The position numbers were made by a program, and so were the translations under genes. DNA of 64,000 nucleotides from Polaribacter sp. IC073 (GTDB lineage: Bacteria; Bacteroidota; Bacteroidia; Flavobacteriales; Flavobacteriaceae), in contig NZ_VORS01000004.1 of NCBI RefSeq assembly GCF_007997075.1, positions 248,001-312,000 of the forward strand, read 5' to 3'. Shown piece after piece: positions 42,792 to 51,913 of this stretch. The stretch's first letter is position 1. Each line of letters starts with the position of its first letter. A model generated the notes under the pieces. It was not told where the DNA came from and ran no database searches. It was given only the letters and a program-made list of their open reading frames with translations.

Positions 42792-44120
42792 ATGAAGAAT
42801 TTAGCATTACACTGGAAAATTTTAATGGGAATGGTACTCGGTATCATTTTTGGTTTTATTATGAATACTGTTGATGGAGGTAAGGGTTTTGTTACAGATT
42901 GGATAAAACCATTCGGAACCATATTTATCAATCTATTAAAGTTAATTGCAGTGCCATTAATTTTAGCCTCATTAATTAAAGGAATATCAGATTTAAAAGA
43001 TATTTCTAAAATTAAAAAAATGGGTTTAAGAACTATCTCTATATATGTTGGTACTACTTTAATTGCCATTATTATTGGTTTAGGTATTGTAAATATTGTA
43101 AAACCAGGTGCAGGAATGTCTGCTGACACCATTGAGAAAATTAAAGCTAAATACGAAACAGATTTAGGTGTAACCGATAAGTTGGTAAAAGCATCGGCTC
43201 AAAAAGATGCAGGTCCTTTACAAGCTTTAATCGATATTTTCCCAAGTAATATTTTTCAGTCATTTGCAAATGCAAGCATGTTGCAAATTATCTTTTTTGC
43301 CATGTTTGTAGGAATTTCTTTGTTACTAATACCAGAGAAGAAAGCAAAACCACTAGTAGATTTCTTCGATTCTTTAAATGAAATGGTCATGAAAATGGTC
43401 GATTTAATTATGCTTTTTGCACCTTATGCTGTATTTGCACTGTTAGCAAACGTAATTATTGCTTTTGATGATACCGAGATTCTCTTAAAATTATTGGTGT
43501 ACGCACTTTGTGTAATTGGTGGTTTATTATTAATGATTGCTTTCTACTTAGTTCTTGTGAAGGTGTATACTAAAAAATCTCCTTTATGGTTTTTAAAGCA
43601 AATTAGTCCAGCTCAATTATTAGCATTTTCTACAAGTTCTAGTGCGGCAACATTGCCGGTAACTATGGAGCGAGTAGAAGAACATTTAGGCGTAGATAAA
43701 GAGGTTTCTGGGTTTGTTTTACCGGTAGGAGCAACTATAAATATGGATGGAACAAGTCTATACCAAGCAATTGCTGCGGTATTTATTATGCAGGTAATTT
43801 GGCCAGAAGGTTTAACTTTTTCGAATCAAATTATAATTGTGTTAACAGCATTATTGGCTTCTATTGGTTCTGCAGCAGTGCCAAGTGCAGGTATGGTAAT
43901 GTTGGTCATTGTATTAGAATCAATTGGTTTTCCGGAAGAATTATTACCAATTGGTTTGGCATTAATTTTCGCAGTAGACAGACCTTTAGATATGATGAGA
44001 ACTACGGTAAATGTAACCGGAGATGCTACTGTTTCTATGTTAGTAGCCAAATCTTTAGGGAAATTAAGAGACCATCCGCAAGAAAAAAATTGGGACGATA
44101 ATTACGAAAAAGTAAAATAA
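42792..44120 (+). CDS. Dicarboxylate/amino acid:cation symporter (DAACS family)
   Basis: A 442-residue GltP/DctA-type transporter. It has eight or so membrane helices, the serine-rich hairpin STSSSAATLPVTMERV and the substrate/Na motif INMDGTSLYQA, followed by AAVPSAGMVMLVIVLESIG. It would move glutamate, aspartate or C4-dicarboxylates with Na+ or H+. The frame runs upstream to 42696, but the start at 42792 (MKNLALHWKILMGMVLG) suits the first membrane helix and family length. It is followed by 212 bases without a gene or clear terminator. Confidence 0.93.
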   Translation: MKNLALHWKILMGMVLGIIFGFIMNTVDGGKGFVTDWIKPFGTIFINLLKLIAVPLILASLIKGISDLKDISKIKKMGLRTISIYVGTTLIAIIIGLGIVNIVKPGAGMSADTIEKIKAKYETDLGVTDKLVKASAQKDAGPLQALIDIFPSNIFQSFANASMLQIIFFAMFVGISLLLIPEKKAKPLVDFFDSLNEMVMKMVDLIMLFAPYAVFALLANVIIAFDDTEILLKLLVYALCVIGGLLLMIAFYLVLVKVYTKKSPLWFLKQISPAQLLAFSTSSSAATLPVTMERVEEHLGVDKEVSGFVLPVGATINMDGTSLYQAIAAVFIMQVIWPEGLTFSNQIIIVLTALLASIGSAAVPSAGMVMLVIVLESIGFPEELLPIGLALIFAVDRPLDMMRTTVNVTGDATVSMLVAKSLGKLRDHPQEKNWDDNYEKVK

Positions 44121-44332
44121 AGAAGTTTGTGGTTTTTAGTGGCAGTAGATATTAAAAAATAGGATGTAAATTTCATGTAATGTGCGCGAGAAAAAATTTT
44201 TGAAAAATAATTTTCACTCGAAAGAGGTGTCTTTTTACGCTACTATTAATACACTATCACATCCAGTGATTTTCATTTTTCGCAAAATGGTATCGAGATG
44301 TTTTTAAAAAAAATACAACACAATAAATAATT

Positions 44333-45172
44333 ATGTCTTTAAAAATTACACATCCTTTAGTTTCTGTAGATTGGTTAAAAGACAATGTAGATGCCAAAAA
44401 CCTCATTGTTTTAGATTGTACAATTCCGAAAGTAACTTCGGATGCCGTTATTTCTGAATCGAAAACTCAAATTAAAGGGGCTGTTTTTTTTGATATACAA
44501 CATAGTTTTTCTGATAAAAATGCAATTTTTCCAAATACCGTTTTGGCGCCAAAAGCATTTGAAGTAAAAGCACAAGAATTAGGCATCAATAAAGATTCTA
44601 TATTGATTTGTTATGACGATTTAGGTACGTATTCTTCACCGAGAGTTTGGTGGATGTTTCAATTAATGGGCTTTAAAAATGTGGCTGTTTTAAATGGAGG
44701 TTTGCCAGAATGGAAAGCTAAAAACTATCTGGTTGAACAACCAGAAGTGCAGCAACCAAAAAAAGGAAATTTTAAAGTTGTGTACCAACCAGAAAAATTA
44801 AAAGAAACTACAGATGTTCTTTATTCTATAGAAAATAAAAACGTTTTAATAGTAGATGCACGTTCAAAAGGAAGATTTTACGGTACAGCTCTAGAACCTA
44901 GAAAAGATGTAAAAAGTGGGCATATTCCGAACTCAGTGAGTTTGCCTTTTGAAGAAATTCAACAAAACGGAAAAATGAAATCTAATGTAGAGTTGATAAA
45001 AATTTTCAGTAATTTTAGAAATAATAAAGAACTCATTTTTACTTGCGGATCTGGAATAACGGCTGCTATTTTAGCTCTCGGTGCTACCATTGCAAAAGTA
45101 GAAAATGTGGCTGTTTATGACGGATCCTGGACAGCGTGGGGAAGTACAAATAATTTACCAATAGCTTTGTAA
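44333..45172 (+). CDS. Sulfurtransferase (3-mercaptopyruvate/thiosulfate type)
   Basis: A 279-residue two-domain rhodanese. The N-terminal inactive domain contains CYDDLGTYSSPRVWWMFQLMG and VLNGGLPEW; the C-terminal domain has the active cysteine C238 in FTCGSGITAA. The active loop CGSGITA is closer to mercaptopyruvate sulfurtransferases than to CRKGVTA thiosulfate rhodaneses, so 3-mercaptopyruvate, formed from cysteine, is the likely donor. It is two bases from the next gene and lies upstream of cysteine dioxygenase and a decarboxylase, suggesting a shared interest in cysteine sulfur. Confidence 0.9.
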   Translation: MSLKITHPLVSVDWLKDNVDAKNLIVLDCTIPKVTSDAVISESKTQIKGAVFFDIQHSFSDKNAIFPNTVLAPKAFEVKAQELGINKDSILICYDDLGTYSSPRVWWMFQLMGFKNVAVLNGGLPEWKAKNYLVEQPEVQQPKKGNFKVVYQPEKLKETTDVLYSIENKNVLIVDARSKGRFYGTALEPRKDVKSGHIPNSVSLPFEEIQQNGKMKSNVELIKIFSNFRNNKELIFTCGSGITAAILALGATIAKVENVAVYDGSWTAWGSTNNLPIAL

Positions 45173-45174
45173 TT

Positions 45175-45501
45175 ATGAAATTAGAATGGACCAGAAAAGA
45201 ATTTGAAGCCTACGTACTTTTATACGCAGCACATTGCAATCGTATAGAAGACATTGCAGAACAAAATTATATTCGTACTAAAATAAACGAAAAAACATTT
45301 CATAAAATGCATACCGAGGTGGTGCTAGATTGCGAAGAAGAGAAGTTGCATAAAATACAACATTATGTTTCTCTAAACAATTTCTCTCAAGAAGAAAAAG
45401 AGGGGTTGTTAAGAGCTGTAAAACAAGTCTTTTTTGCAGATGGCTCTGTAGATACTTTAGAAAAGAATCTCTATAAAATTTTGAAGAAAATTATAGATTA
45501 G
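45175..45501 (+). CDS. Small TerB-like helical protein
   Basis: A 108-residue, all-helical protein with no signal. The segment LLRAVKQVFFADGSVDTLEKNLYKILKKI has the ADG...E pattern of TerB-like (tellurite-resistance TerB) folds. Its role is unknown; TerB-like proteins are often membrane- or stress-associated. It follows the sulfurtransferase stop by two bases and is presumably cotranscribed. Confidence 0.75.
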   Translation: MKLEWTRKEFEAYVLLYAAHCNRIEDIAEQNYIRTKINEKTFHKMHTEVVLDCEEEKLHKIQHYVSLNNFSQEEKEGLLRAVKQVFFADGSVDTLEKNLYKILKKIID

Positions 45502-45633
45502 TTTGGTATAGCTACCTGCCAATTTCCTGTAAAAATAAAAAGCAATTGCTTTTATTTAGAGCATATTTTGATGTTTTTTTACTAAATTTATCTTAAACAC
45601 GGTTTCAATCAATAGAAAAAACCTAAAAATCAC

Positions 45634-45641
45634 TATATTTG
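45634..45641 (+). promoter_or_regulatory. -7 element ahead of the cysteine dioxygenase gene
   Basis: TATATTTG matches TAnnTTTG. It implies a leader of about 70 bases containing a small AGCTA/TAGCT hairpin (about 45650-45668) and an 8-codon mini-frame from ATG 45694 that ends at the TTG start. Confidence 0.5.
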
Positions 45642-45716
45642 ATGCATTGAGCTATTTATAAAGTAGCTTACCATATTTAGTAGAATTTAGGGAATGACCT
45701 TGGATTTGTACATCAA

Positions 45717-46277
45717 TTGAACAAAAAAAAGCAACACATTATTTTGAATTCTAACGAAAAAAAAACGACGACACCTCAAACCTTAAACGATTTAATAGTC
45801 GCCTTAAATGAAGGAGAGAGGACGACTTACAATCACATAATACACACAACAAAATTAGAAGCTACTGCTTTTAAGACCTACGCCTCTTGGTCTAATAATT
45901 GTTATACTAGAAACTGTATTGTAGATTCAGAAAAATTTGAACTCATTTTAATTTGTTGGCGCGAAGGAGACCAAACAGCTATTCATGACCATGGTGGCGA
46001 AGAATGTTGGGTAAAAGCCATAGAAGGGGAGTTTAAAGAAACCATTTATAAGAAAGATGAAACAGGCGAATTAAAAGCTGTTAAAACTACTATTTCTAAA
46101 CCGAATGACATTACCTATATGAAAGATTTTATGGGGTTTCATCGGTTAGAGAACATGTCTAAAAAGAGAAGTATGTCACTTCATTTATACGCAAAACCAA
46201 TTCGTAATTGCAATGTTTTTAATGAAGATTTAAAAACCTTCGAGAACAAAAATTTAGACTACGATACCACAGCATAA
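45717..46277 (+). CDS. Cysteine dioxygenase-type cupin, TTG start
   Basis: A 186-residue type I cysteine dioxygenase: oxidises cysteine to cysteine sulfinate with a 3-His iron site. The ligands visible are H90 and H92 (IHDHGGEECW) and H142 (GFHRLEN). C97 and Y158 (LHLYAKP) line up with the Cys-Tyr crosslink pair of mammalian enzymes (C93/Y157). No ATG exists early in the frame, so the TTG at 45717 is the best start; its first bases overlap the TGA of an 8-codon frame, hinting at translational coupling. A decarboxylase gene follows after 32 bases. Confidence 0.85.
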   Translation: MNKKKQHIILNSNEKKTTTPQTLNDLIVALNEGERTTYNHIIHTTKLEATAFKTYASWSNNCYTRNCIVDSEKFELILICWREGDQTAIHDHGGEECWVKAIEGEFKETIYKKDETGELKAVKTTISKPNDITYMKDFMGFHRLENMSKKRSMSLHLYAKPIRNCNVFNEDLKTFENKNLDYDTTA

Positions 46278-46309
46278 TCAATAACATACTTTAAAAGATA
46301 AAAAATAAT

Positions 46310-47695
46310 ATGTCTAATATTCCCAGTGATTTAGCTTTATTTAATGAACTTGCAGCGACTTTAATTTCTGAAGAAGAAAAAAATCCGGTAGCAGAAAGAA
46401 TCGATTCAGATAAATTGTACGAAACGATAGATCTTTCGCTAAATGATGGCGCAATGATAGATGATGCTTTTAAATTGTTATTAAAAGAAGTGTTAATTTC
46501 AACACCAAAAACAGCAACTAATTTATTTTTTAATCAGTTATTTGGTGGGCGACAAAGCAAAGCAATTTTAGGAGATTTGTTGGCCGTAATGCTAAACAAT
46601 AGCATGTACACCTACAAAGTTGCGGGGCCACAAGTTGGTATAGAGCAAGAAATTATTAGACAATCTTGCAATTTAATTGGTTATGGTGCTGCCAGTAACG
46701 GCACGTTTCCAACGGGCGGTTCTATGAGTAATTATATGGCTTTGGTTATGGGGCGAGACGCAAAAGATCCGGAGTGTCGATTAAACGGAATGTCGAAACC
46801 ATTAATTATTTATACCTCTAAAGAATCTCATTATTCAAATGCTAAAAACGCAAGTTTTGCAGGTATTGGTAGAAATAATATTAGATATATAAAAGCAGAT
46901 GCCAAAGGGAGCATGTTGCCGGCAGCATTAGAAGCGCAAATTTTAAAAGACATTGAAAATGGTGGCATTCCTACGTATGTAAATGCAACTGCAGGAACCA
47001 CGGTTTTAGGTGCTTTTGATCCTATAGATGCCATTGCAGACATCACCGAAAAGTATGAAATTTGGTTGCATGTAGACGGCGCGTATTGCGGAAGCGTACT
47101 TTTTAGCGAGAAATACAAACACTTAATAAAAGGAGTAGAAAGATCGAATTCTTTTAGCTATAATGCACACAAAATGTTAGGTACACCTTTAACGTGTTCT
47201 ATTATTTTAGTGAATGATAAAAAACATTTGCACGACTCTTTTAGCAACGATGCCGATTATTTGTATCAAACAGATGGAGATGATTTTAACTTGGGTAAAA
47301 CCTCTTTTCAATGTGGAAGAAGAAATGATGCTTTAAAATTCTGGACGCTCTGGAAATCTTTGGGAACAAACGGATTGAAAGACATTGTAGAGCAACAATT
47401 TAATTTGGCAAATGTTGCTTTAAAGTACATTAGAAATAACCCAGATTATACCTTGTACAGCTTCGATGATTCAATTTCTATTTGCTTCAATTATAAAAAT
47501 ATAGATCCGATAGCGCTTTGTACAGCCTTATATGAAAATCAAATTACCGTTGTTGGTTTTGGTTCTTTTAACGCCGATACTTTTGTTAGATTGGTTACTA
47601 TTAATGCGAATAATAGCGAACAAGACATTTTAAATTTCTTTAAGGTTTTAGAAGATTTTGCTTCGAAAACACCCAATTTATTAAACATAAAATAG
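46310..47695 (+). CDS. Cysteine sulfinate/glutamate-type PLP decarboxylase
   Basis: A 461-residue group II PLP decarboxylase of the GAD/CSAD subgroup. PLP contacts are in PTGGSMSNYMAL, HVDGAYCGS (Asp) and SYNAHKMLGTP (Schiff-base K288), and a late RVT/RLVTIN segment closes the fold. GGS in the first motif is the form in cysteine sulfinate decarboxylases, while glutamate enzymes often have GGA; this is suggestive only. With the upstream cysteine dioxygenase it could convert cysteine to hypotaurine. Aspartate or glutamate are alternative substrates. It starts 32 bases after that gene. Confidence 0.85.
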   Translation: MSNIPSDLALFNELAATLISEEEKNPVAERIDSDKLYETIDLSLNDGAMIDDAFKLLLKEVLISTPKTATNLFFNQLFGGRQSKAILGDLLAVMLNNSMYTYKVAGPQVGIEQEIIRQSCNLIGYGAASNGTFPTGGSMSNYMALVMGRDAKDPECRLNGMSKPLIIYTSKESHYSNAKNASFAGIGRNNIRYIKADAKGSMLPAALEAQILKDIENGGIPTYVNATAGTTVLGAFDPIDAIADITEKYEIWLHVDGAYCGSVLFSEKYKHLIKGVERSNSFSYNAHKMLGTPLTCSIILVNDKKHLHDSFSNDADYLYQTDGDDFNLGKTSFQCGRRNDALKFWTLWKSLGTNGLKDIVEQQFNLANVALKYIRNNPDYTLYSFDDSISICFNYKNIDPIALCTALYENQITVVGFGSFNADTFVRLVTINANNSEQDILNFFKVLEDFASKTPNLLNIK

Positions 47696-47774
47696 AAAAG
47701 TAGTTTCAAAAAAACGACTTGTTAAATACACGCGCACATTATTATGTGTTGTGAAATTACTGTTTTAAAATAAT

Positions 47775-47814
47775 TTTGTATCGAGAATAATTACCGTAAA
47801 CTTCTCGATACAAA
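47775..47814. terminator. 13-bp perfect stem downstream of the decarboxylase
   Basis: TTTGTATCGAGAA (47775-47787) and TTCTCGATACAAA (47802-47814) are exact complements with a 14-base loop. No T-run follows on the plus strand, and on the minus strand a short AT-rich tail follows. It probably works as a weak bidirectional terminator, or stabilises the 3' end; it also overlaps a TAATTTTG string. Confidence 0.55.
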
Positions 47815-47883
47815 TGCTTAAAAAATTGAACGTATTCAAACTTCTAAAGCAATATTTTAAAATAAGAACGCCTTTAAGAGCTA

Positions 47884-49203
47884 TTATTCTATCGTTATTT
47901 GGTTAATTTCTTGCATAATTTTATGCGTTTCGGTTAACGCTACAATAATTCTAGAACAATTAAAAATATCATTAAATTCTAGAACCCTGCCTTTTTTGTC
48001 TTTTAAATCTTTTTTATAATCATTTAATAATTTTTCCATCCATTTTCCTTTATTTGTGCTGCTCAAAGTGTATGGTGGATTTCCAATAATACACATTACA
48101 GGCGTATCTCTCTTGATATGGTTGGCTTCATTGGATTCCGAACTCAACTAATTGCAAATAATGTACCCGTATCTGGGTGGTATTCTTCTAAACTATTTGT
48201 TAAATATATTTTTGTTCGTTGGTTAAGTTGCTTGGTACCTCGCATGACGGTGTAACAAGTTTCTTTCAGCAATAAATCTATCTGTAAATGTGCCATTGCG
48301 TAGGAAGCCATTAACAATTCAAAACCATTTAAATGCGGTAATAAACCTTTTTCTGCATAGCTGCTCCAAATCCCAGATTGTCCTTTAATTTTTTTTATGC
48401 ACGTGTTTTATTACTTCGGATAAAAAAGTACCTATACCTGTTGCTGTGTCTAAAATTTGCACTTTGTCTACTTCTTTGTCTACTTCTTTGTCTATTTCTT
48501 GGTAACCACTTTTAAACTTTTTATTGGCAATGTCTGTTTCTACTTTTACGTTAGTTTTAGAGGTATCTGCCAAATCTTTGGGTGTAATGTCATGAATTAG
48601 AATGTCTTTAAAAGCCAATATTTGCTCTTATAAAGTACTGTTTTCTTGGTTTATTTCATCGCTATTTAATGCTTATTCTATCACATCAGACAGCAAACGG
48701 ACTTTATCCGCCGTCATTTCTGCTAGTTTTAGAACTTTTTATGTTTTGCCCAATATGGGGTCTAAAATCTTTGATCATATTTGTAAACTTTTCAAAATTT
48801 TCTGAAATTGGTTTTAACTGATTGTTTACAATTTCTGCAGTGGCAATTTTGGTAATAAACTCACCATCTTGGTAGATATGAAAATCGATATAATCTTTAA
48901 AAATAAGATTGGTTAATGAGTCTTTGTACCTATCAAACGGCTCTTTATTACCCGGTTTATTTTCCCTTTAAATCTTTATCGCCAATATCTTTGGCCTCTA
49001 TAAACCCAACCGGAATGTCTTTTTAGTTAAAATATAATCTGTCGCACCACAACATTGCCTTTTTGGCTCTTTGGTGGCTCTAATATCTTGTAAAATAGTT
49101 TCTAGTAGTTATTGTAAATCGCCTCTGAAGGTCTGTTCTGTTGTATTACCTAAAGTAAATCTTTGGTTAAGATTGTCTATGTAGCTTTCTAAAGTTATGT
49201 TTT
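47884..49203 (-). pseudogene. Decayed type ISP restriction-modification gene
   Basis: Fragments in order from 49203 downward match a type ISP restriction/methylase: N-terminal YIDNLNQRFTLGNTTEQTF then RGDLQ; a restriction-domain-like stretch with DYIL and GFIEAKDIG, then FHIYQDGEFITKIA; ILIHDITPKDLAD; methylase motif I as DTATGIGTFLSEV; motif IV IIGNPPYTLSS; and a C-terminal end EFNDIFNCSRIIVALTET. Damage is clear: TAA stops at about 49111 and 48675, frameshifts near 49021, 48960 and 48720, and a further stop near 48178. Two large internal deletions are inferred because HDITPKDLAD runs directly into TSKTNVKV and the methylase fragment runs directly into the last 35 residues. A full gene would exceed 1000 codons; about 440 remain. 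Confidence 0.88.
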
Positions 49204-49474
49204 ATTTTCTAGCAATGCTTAAAAAAGACTTTTTTATGAGGAATCTTTTATAATACCAGTTTCTTTTTTAAAAAAAAAGGATGCTCTAAAAAGTGACTGG
49301 CAATTGTATTTTTTTTAATAATTGTAAATTTTAATGAAGTGGTTTGCTGTAAGTAAAATAAAGTAGCAGCTTTTAAAATTGTATAACAAGAATTAACCTT
49401 CACTAAAAATAGAAAGATCTTTTAACGGTGTTTTTAGTATTTTTGATGGCAGCCTTTGATATAAAAAAGGGTGT
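49204..49474. other. No gene recognised
   Basis: An AT-rich stretch between the restriction pseudogene and the HAD phosphatase. The minus strand has about 60 codons open (49236 to about 49420) without a start codon; its translation contains FTIIKKNTIASHFLEHPF. I do not recognise it, and it may be more debris of the decayed locus. Confidence 0.4.
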
Positions 49475-50131
49475 TTAAATAAAAGTTTTTAAAGTATTAA
49501 AATCATGAATTACAACATCTGCATTTTCTAAAGTTTGATCTTCAGAGAATTTATTTGCATAGCCAAAAACAAAAATATTTGCATCATTTGCAGCCTTAAC
49601 TCCATTGTCTGAATCTTCTATAACAATACAGTTTTCTTTTGGCGTGTTTCCTAAAATGGCCGCTTTGTTAAAAATTTCTGGGTTTGGTTTTGATTCCTTT
49701 AAATCTGCGCCACTAATTTTTGCAGAAAAATATTGATTCAGGTTAAATCTATTAAAAACCCTGTCTATATTTACCATGGCAGAAGAAGACGCCAAAACCA
49801 ACGTAATTTCTTTCTTGTAGAAATATTTTATTATTTCTTCTACACCTTCCACCAGCTGCAAATTAGGATCGTTTTCAAAGAAATTTACATAGCGTTTTCG
49901 TTTCTGTAAAACCAACTCTTCTGGGTTTTCATTTAAATTAAAATGAGACACTAAACGCTGAAAAGCATTTATGGTAGAAGAACCTGTAAAAGATTTGTAA
50001 AGTACATCTGAAACCGTAACATTTAAAGACAGAAAGGTTTCGTAATACGCTTTTTTGTGAATTTCTTCAGAATCTATAATAACGCCATCCATATCAAAAA
50101 TAACGCACTTTATTTGTTGTTGCATTTTCAT
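49475..50131 (-). CDS. HAD-superfamily phosphatase (beta-phosphoglucomutase-like)
   Basis: A 218-residue HAD hydrolase. Motif I is FDMDGVIIDSE (nucleophile D13, acid D15), motif II LASSSA, motif III K in ESKPNPEIF and motif IV VIEDSDNGVKAA. The small helical cap lies after motif I, as in beta-phosphoglucomutases and sugar-phosphate phosphatases; the substrate is not clear. The start ATG overlaps the upstream stop by one base (TAATG), so it is translationally coupled to the small membrane protein. A second ATG two codons later is possible. Confidence 0.88.
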   Translation of the reverse strand: MKMQQQIKCVIFDMDGVIIDSEEIHKKAYYETFLSLNVTVSDVLYKSFTGSSTINAFQRLVSHFNLNENPEELVLQKRKRYVNFFENDPNLQLVEGVEEIIKYFYKKEITLVLASSSAMVNIDRVFNRFNLNQYFSAKISGADLKESKPNPEIFNKAAILGNTPKENCIVIEDSDNGVKAANDANIFVFGYANKFSEDQTLENADVVIHDFNTLKTFI

Positions 50132-50439
50132 TAGTTAAAAAAAGAGATGAAGTCTTTACCATTGGCTGCTAGAATGTAAATAAAAAGTAAAACGAAGCCA
50201 CTGTGTACCAAAAGAGCCATTATTTTTTTAAAAGAATTTTTTTCCTTGAAGCTTTTCATAGCATTAAAAAAACCAATGATAGAAAAAATACCAATCATAA
50301 ATGTAAGAACTCCTATAATGGTAGAGATTACATAAAAACTAGCATTCTCATGAAACGAACTTAAAATTACAATTAAAAAGGTTAAAATAATGCAAATGAT
50401 ACTTAATTTAAAGGCTTTATTGGTGTTTTTCTGTGTCAT
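50131..50439 (-). CDS. Small membrane protein of unknown function
   Basis: A 102-residue protein with three hydrophobic segments (about 12-28, 34-59 and 75-93) and short charged ends (MTQKNTNK; KSFKEKNSFKK). No motif is recognised. It lies three bases after the DCC gene and overlaps the HAD gene by one base, so all three form one operon. A topology with N-terminus inside is likely from the positive-inside rule. Confidence 0.75.
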   Translation of the reverse strand: MTQKNTNKAFKLSIICIILTFLIVILSSFHENASFYVISTIIGVLTFMIGIFSIIGFFNAMKSFKEKNSFKKIMALLVHSGFVLLFIYILAANGKDFISFFN

Positions 50440-50442
50440 AAT

Positions 50443-50859
50443 TTATTCTAAAAATTTTGCTTTTAACGCGGCTGTTGGTAGCATGCAACTGTCTTTTTTA
50501 CCAAACCATTTGTAGCGGTTTTTTGCGATAAAATCATATATATAATCTCTAAATACTTCAGGGAAAACCCATAACAACCGGGTGAGTTGCCAAAGTCCGC
50601 CAAAATCATTCATTATTTTCAAAGCCGCCGTAGATTTTATCTCATAAGAAACGCCCGGTTCATAGAGAATAATTGAGTCGGTTTTAGAAGTATCAATTTT
50701 TAAATAATTGATAATTTCTTGTCCTTTTTTAGACTGAATTGCAGCAAATAAAAAGGTGTCTTTTGCATCGAATGTAATGGTTTTTGTAACTGCAGTATTG
50801 CATAAATTACAAACACCATCAAACAAAATTACTTTCTTATTTTTAGGAATATCAACCAT
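50443..50859 (-). CDS. DCC-family thiol-disulfide oxidoreductase (DUF393)
   Basis: A 138-residue DCC family protein. The N-terminal FDGVCNLCN motif (D14, C17, C20) is the hallmark, followed by FAAIQSKKGQE and a C-terminal RYKWFGKKDSCMLPT. The fold is thioredoxin-like, with CxxC probably redox-active; partners are unknown. The ATG at 50859 is preferred over a GTG three codons earlier. It is first in a three-gene unit with the membrane protein and HAD phosphatase. Confidence 0.88.
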   Translation of the reverse strand: MVDIPKNKKVILFDGVCNLCNTAVTKTITFDAKDTFLFAAIQSKKGQEIINYLKIDTSKTDSIILYEPGVSYEIKSTAALKIMNDFGGLWQLTRLLWVFPEVFRDYIYDFIAKNRYKWFGKKDSCMLPTAALKAKFLE

Positions 50860-50868
50860 ATAAAACAC

Positions 50869-51218
50869 TGTATTTTATGAATTTTCAAAGATACTTTAAC
50901 TTTTTTTAATTCGAAAATATTTTGGTTGGGTTTACTTCATGATTCCCCATAAATTATACCTTTAATTTTTCGGTAAAACGACTAAAAGCCGTCCATTAGG
51001 GAAAATAAAAAATAGTTACTAGAGCCAAGTTAAACGATTATTTCTATTAGTTAAGCAAGAAAATGGTGGGTTTTAAAAAAAAACGATTTTTCTTGTAACA
51101 TAATTTATTTTGAGACGTCTTATGTTTGTATTTGGATTGTGCTGGTAATTCCTTTTAACAAAAAATTAGCAATACAAACCTTTAGCAACCAATACTTTTA
51201 TATCAAAATAACCAACAA
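50869..51218. other. 350-base gap with an ABC-operon -7 element
   Basis: No gene is seen. TATGTTTG at 51121-51128 matches TAnnTTTG and is the best promoter candidate for the ABC efflux operon, leaving a leader of about 85 bases. The rest is AT-rich without strong dyads. Confidence 0.45.
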
Positions 51219-51911
51219 ATGATTAAAATAGAAGGACTACACAAATCTTACCCAATAGGAAAAGATTCTTTACACGTTTTAAAAGGAATAGATTTACACA
51301 TAAAAGAAGGCGAATTTGTTTCTATTATGGGCTCTTCTGGTTCTGGAAAATCTACTTTATTAAATATTGTTGGTTTATTAGATGGGCACGATGAGGGTAA
51401 TTATTTCCTAAATGGGCAATTGATAAAAGATTTAAATGAGAAAAAAGCCGCAATTTTAAGAAATAAGTTTTTAGGCTTTGTTTTTCAATCTTTTAATTTA
51501 ATCTCGTACAAAACAGCTTTAGAAAATGTTGCTTTGCCTTTGTATTATAAAGGTATGGCAAGAAAAGAACGTTTAAAAGTAGCATTAGATTATTTAGAAA
51601 AAGTGGGTTTAAAAGATTGGGCAAATCATTTACCAAATGAACTTTCTGGTGGCCAAAAACAGCGTGTGGCAATTGCTAGAGCTTTGGTTACAAAACCAAA
51701 AGTAGTTTTGGCAGATGAGCCAACAGGTGCTTTAGATTCTACCACAACAGATTCTGTGATGGATCTGTTAAAAGATATTAATAACGAAGGAATGACTGTT
51801 TTTGTAATTACCCATGAAGAGGAAGTTGCAGAACAGACCAAAAGAATTGTACGTTTAAAAGACGGTGTAATTATTAGTGATGAATTTACCAACGCAGCAA
51901 AAGCAATATAA
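51219..51911 (+). CDS. ABC transporter ATPase (MacB/LolD type)
   Basis: A 230-residue nucleotide-binding subunit. Walker A is GSSGSGKST (38-46), the signature LSGGQKQRVAIARAL begins near 142, Walker B is VVLADEPTGALD and the H-loop VITHEEEV. This subgroup works with FtsX-type permeases in lipoprotein, peptide or drug export. It is first in a four-gene operon: ATPase, two permeases and a membrane-fusion protein, with two-base gaps between the first three genes. Confidence 0.93.
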   Translation: MIKIEGLHKSYPIGKDSLHVLKGIDLHIKEGEFVSIMGSSGSGKSTLLNIVGLLDGHDEGNYFLNGQLIKDLNEKKAAILRNKFLGFVFQSFNLISYKTALENVALPLYYKGMARKERLKVALDYLEKVGLKDWANHLPNELSGGQKQRVAIARALVTKPKVVLADEPTGALDSTTTDSVMDLLKDINNEGMTVFVITHEEEVAEQTKRIVRLKDGVIISDEFTNAAKAI

Positions 51912-51913
51912 AT

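Noticed and set aside
48602..48805. 67-residue plus-strand frame in the restriction remnant
   Set aside because: It is antisense to recognisable fragments of the type ISP pseudogene and has no features of its own.
49236..49420. About 60 open codons on the minus strand
   Set aside because: There is no start codon and no recognised family; treated as possible debris, not a gene.
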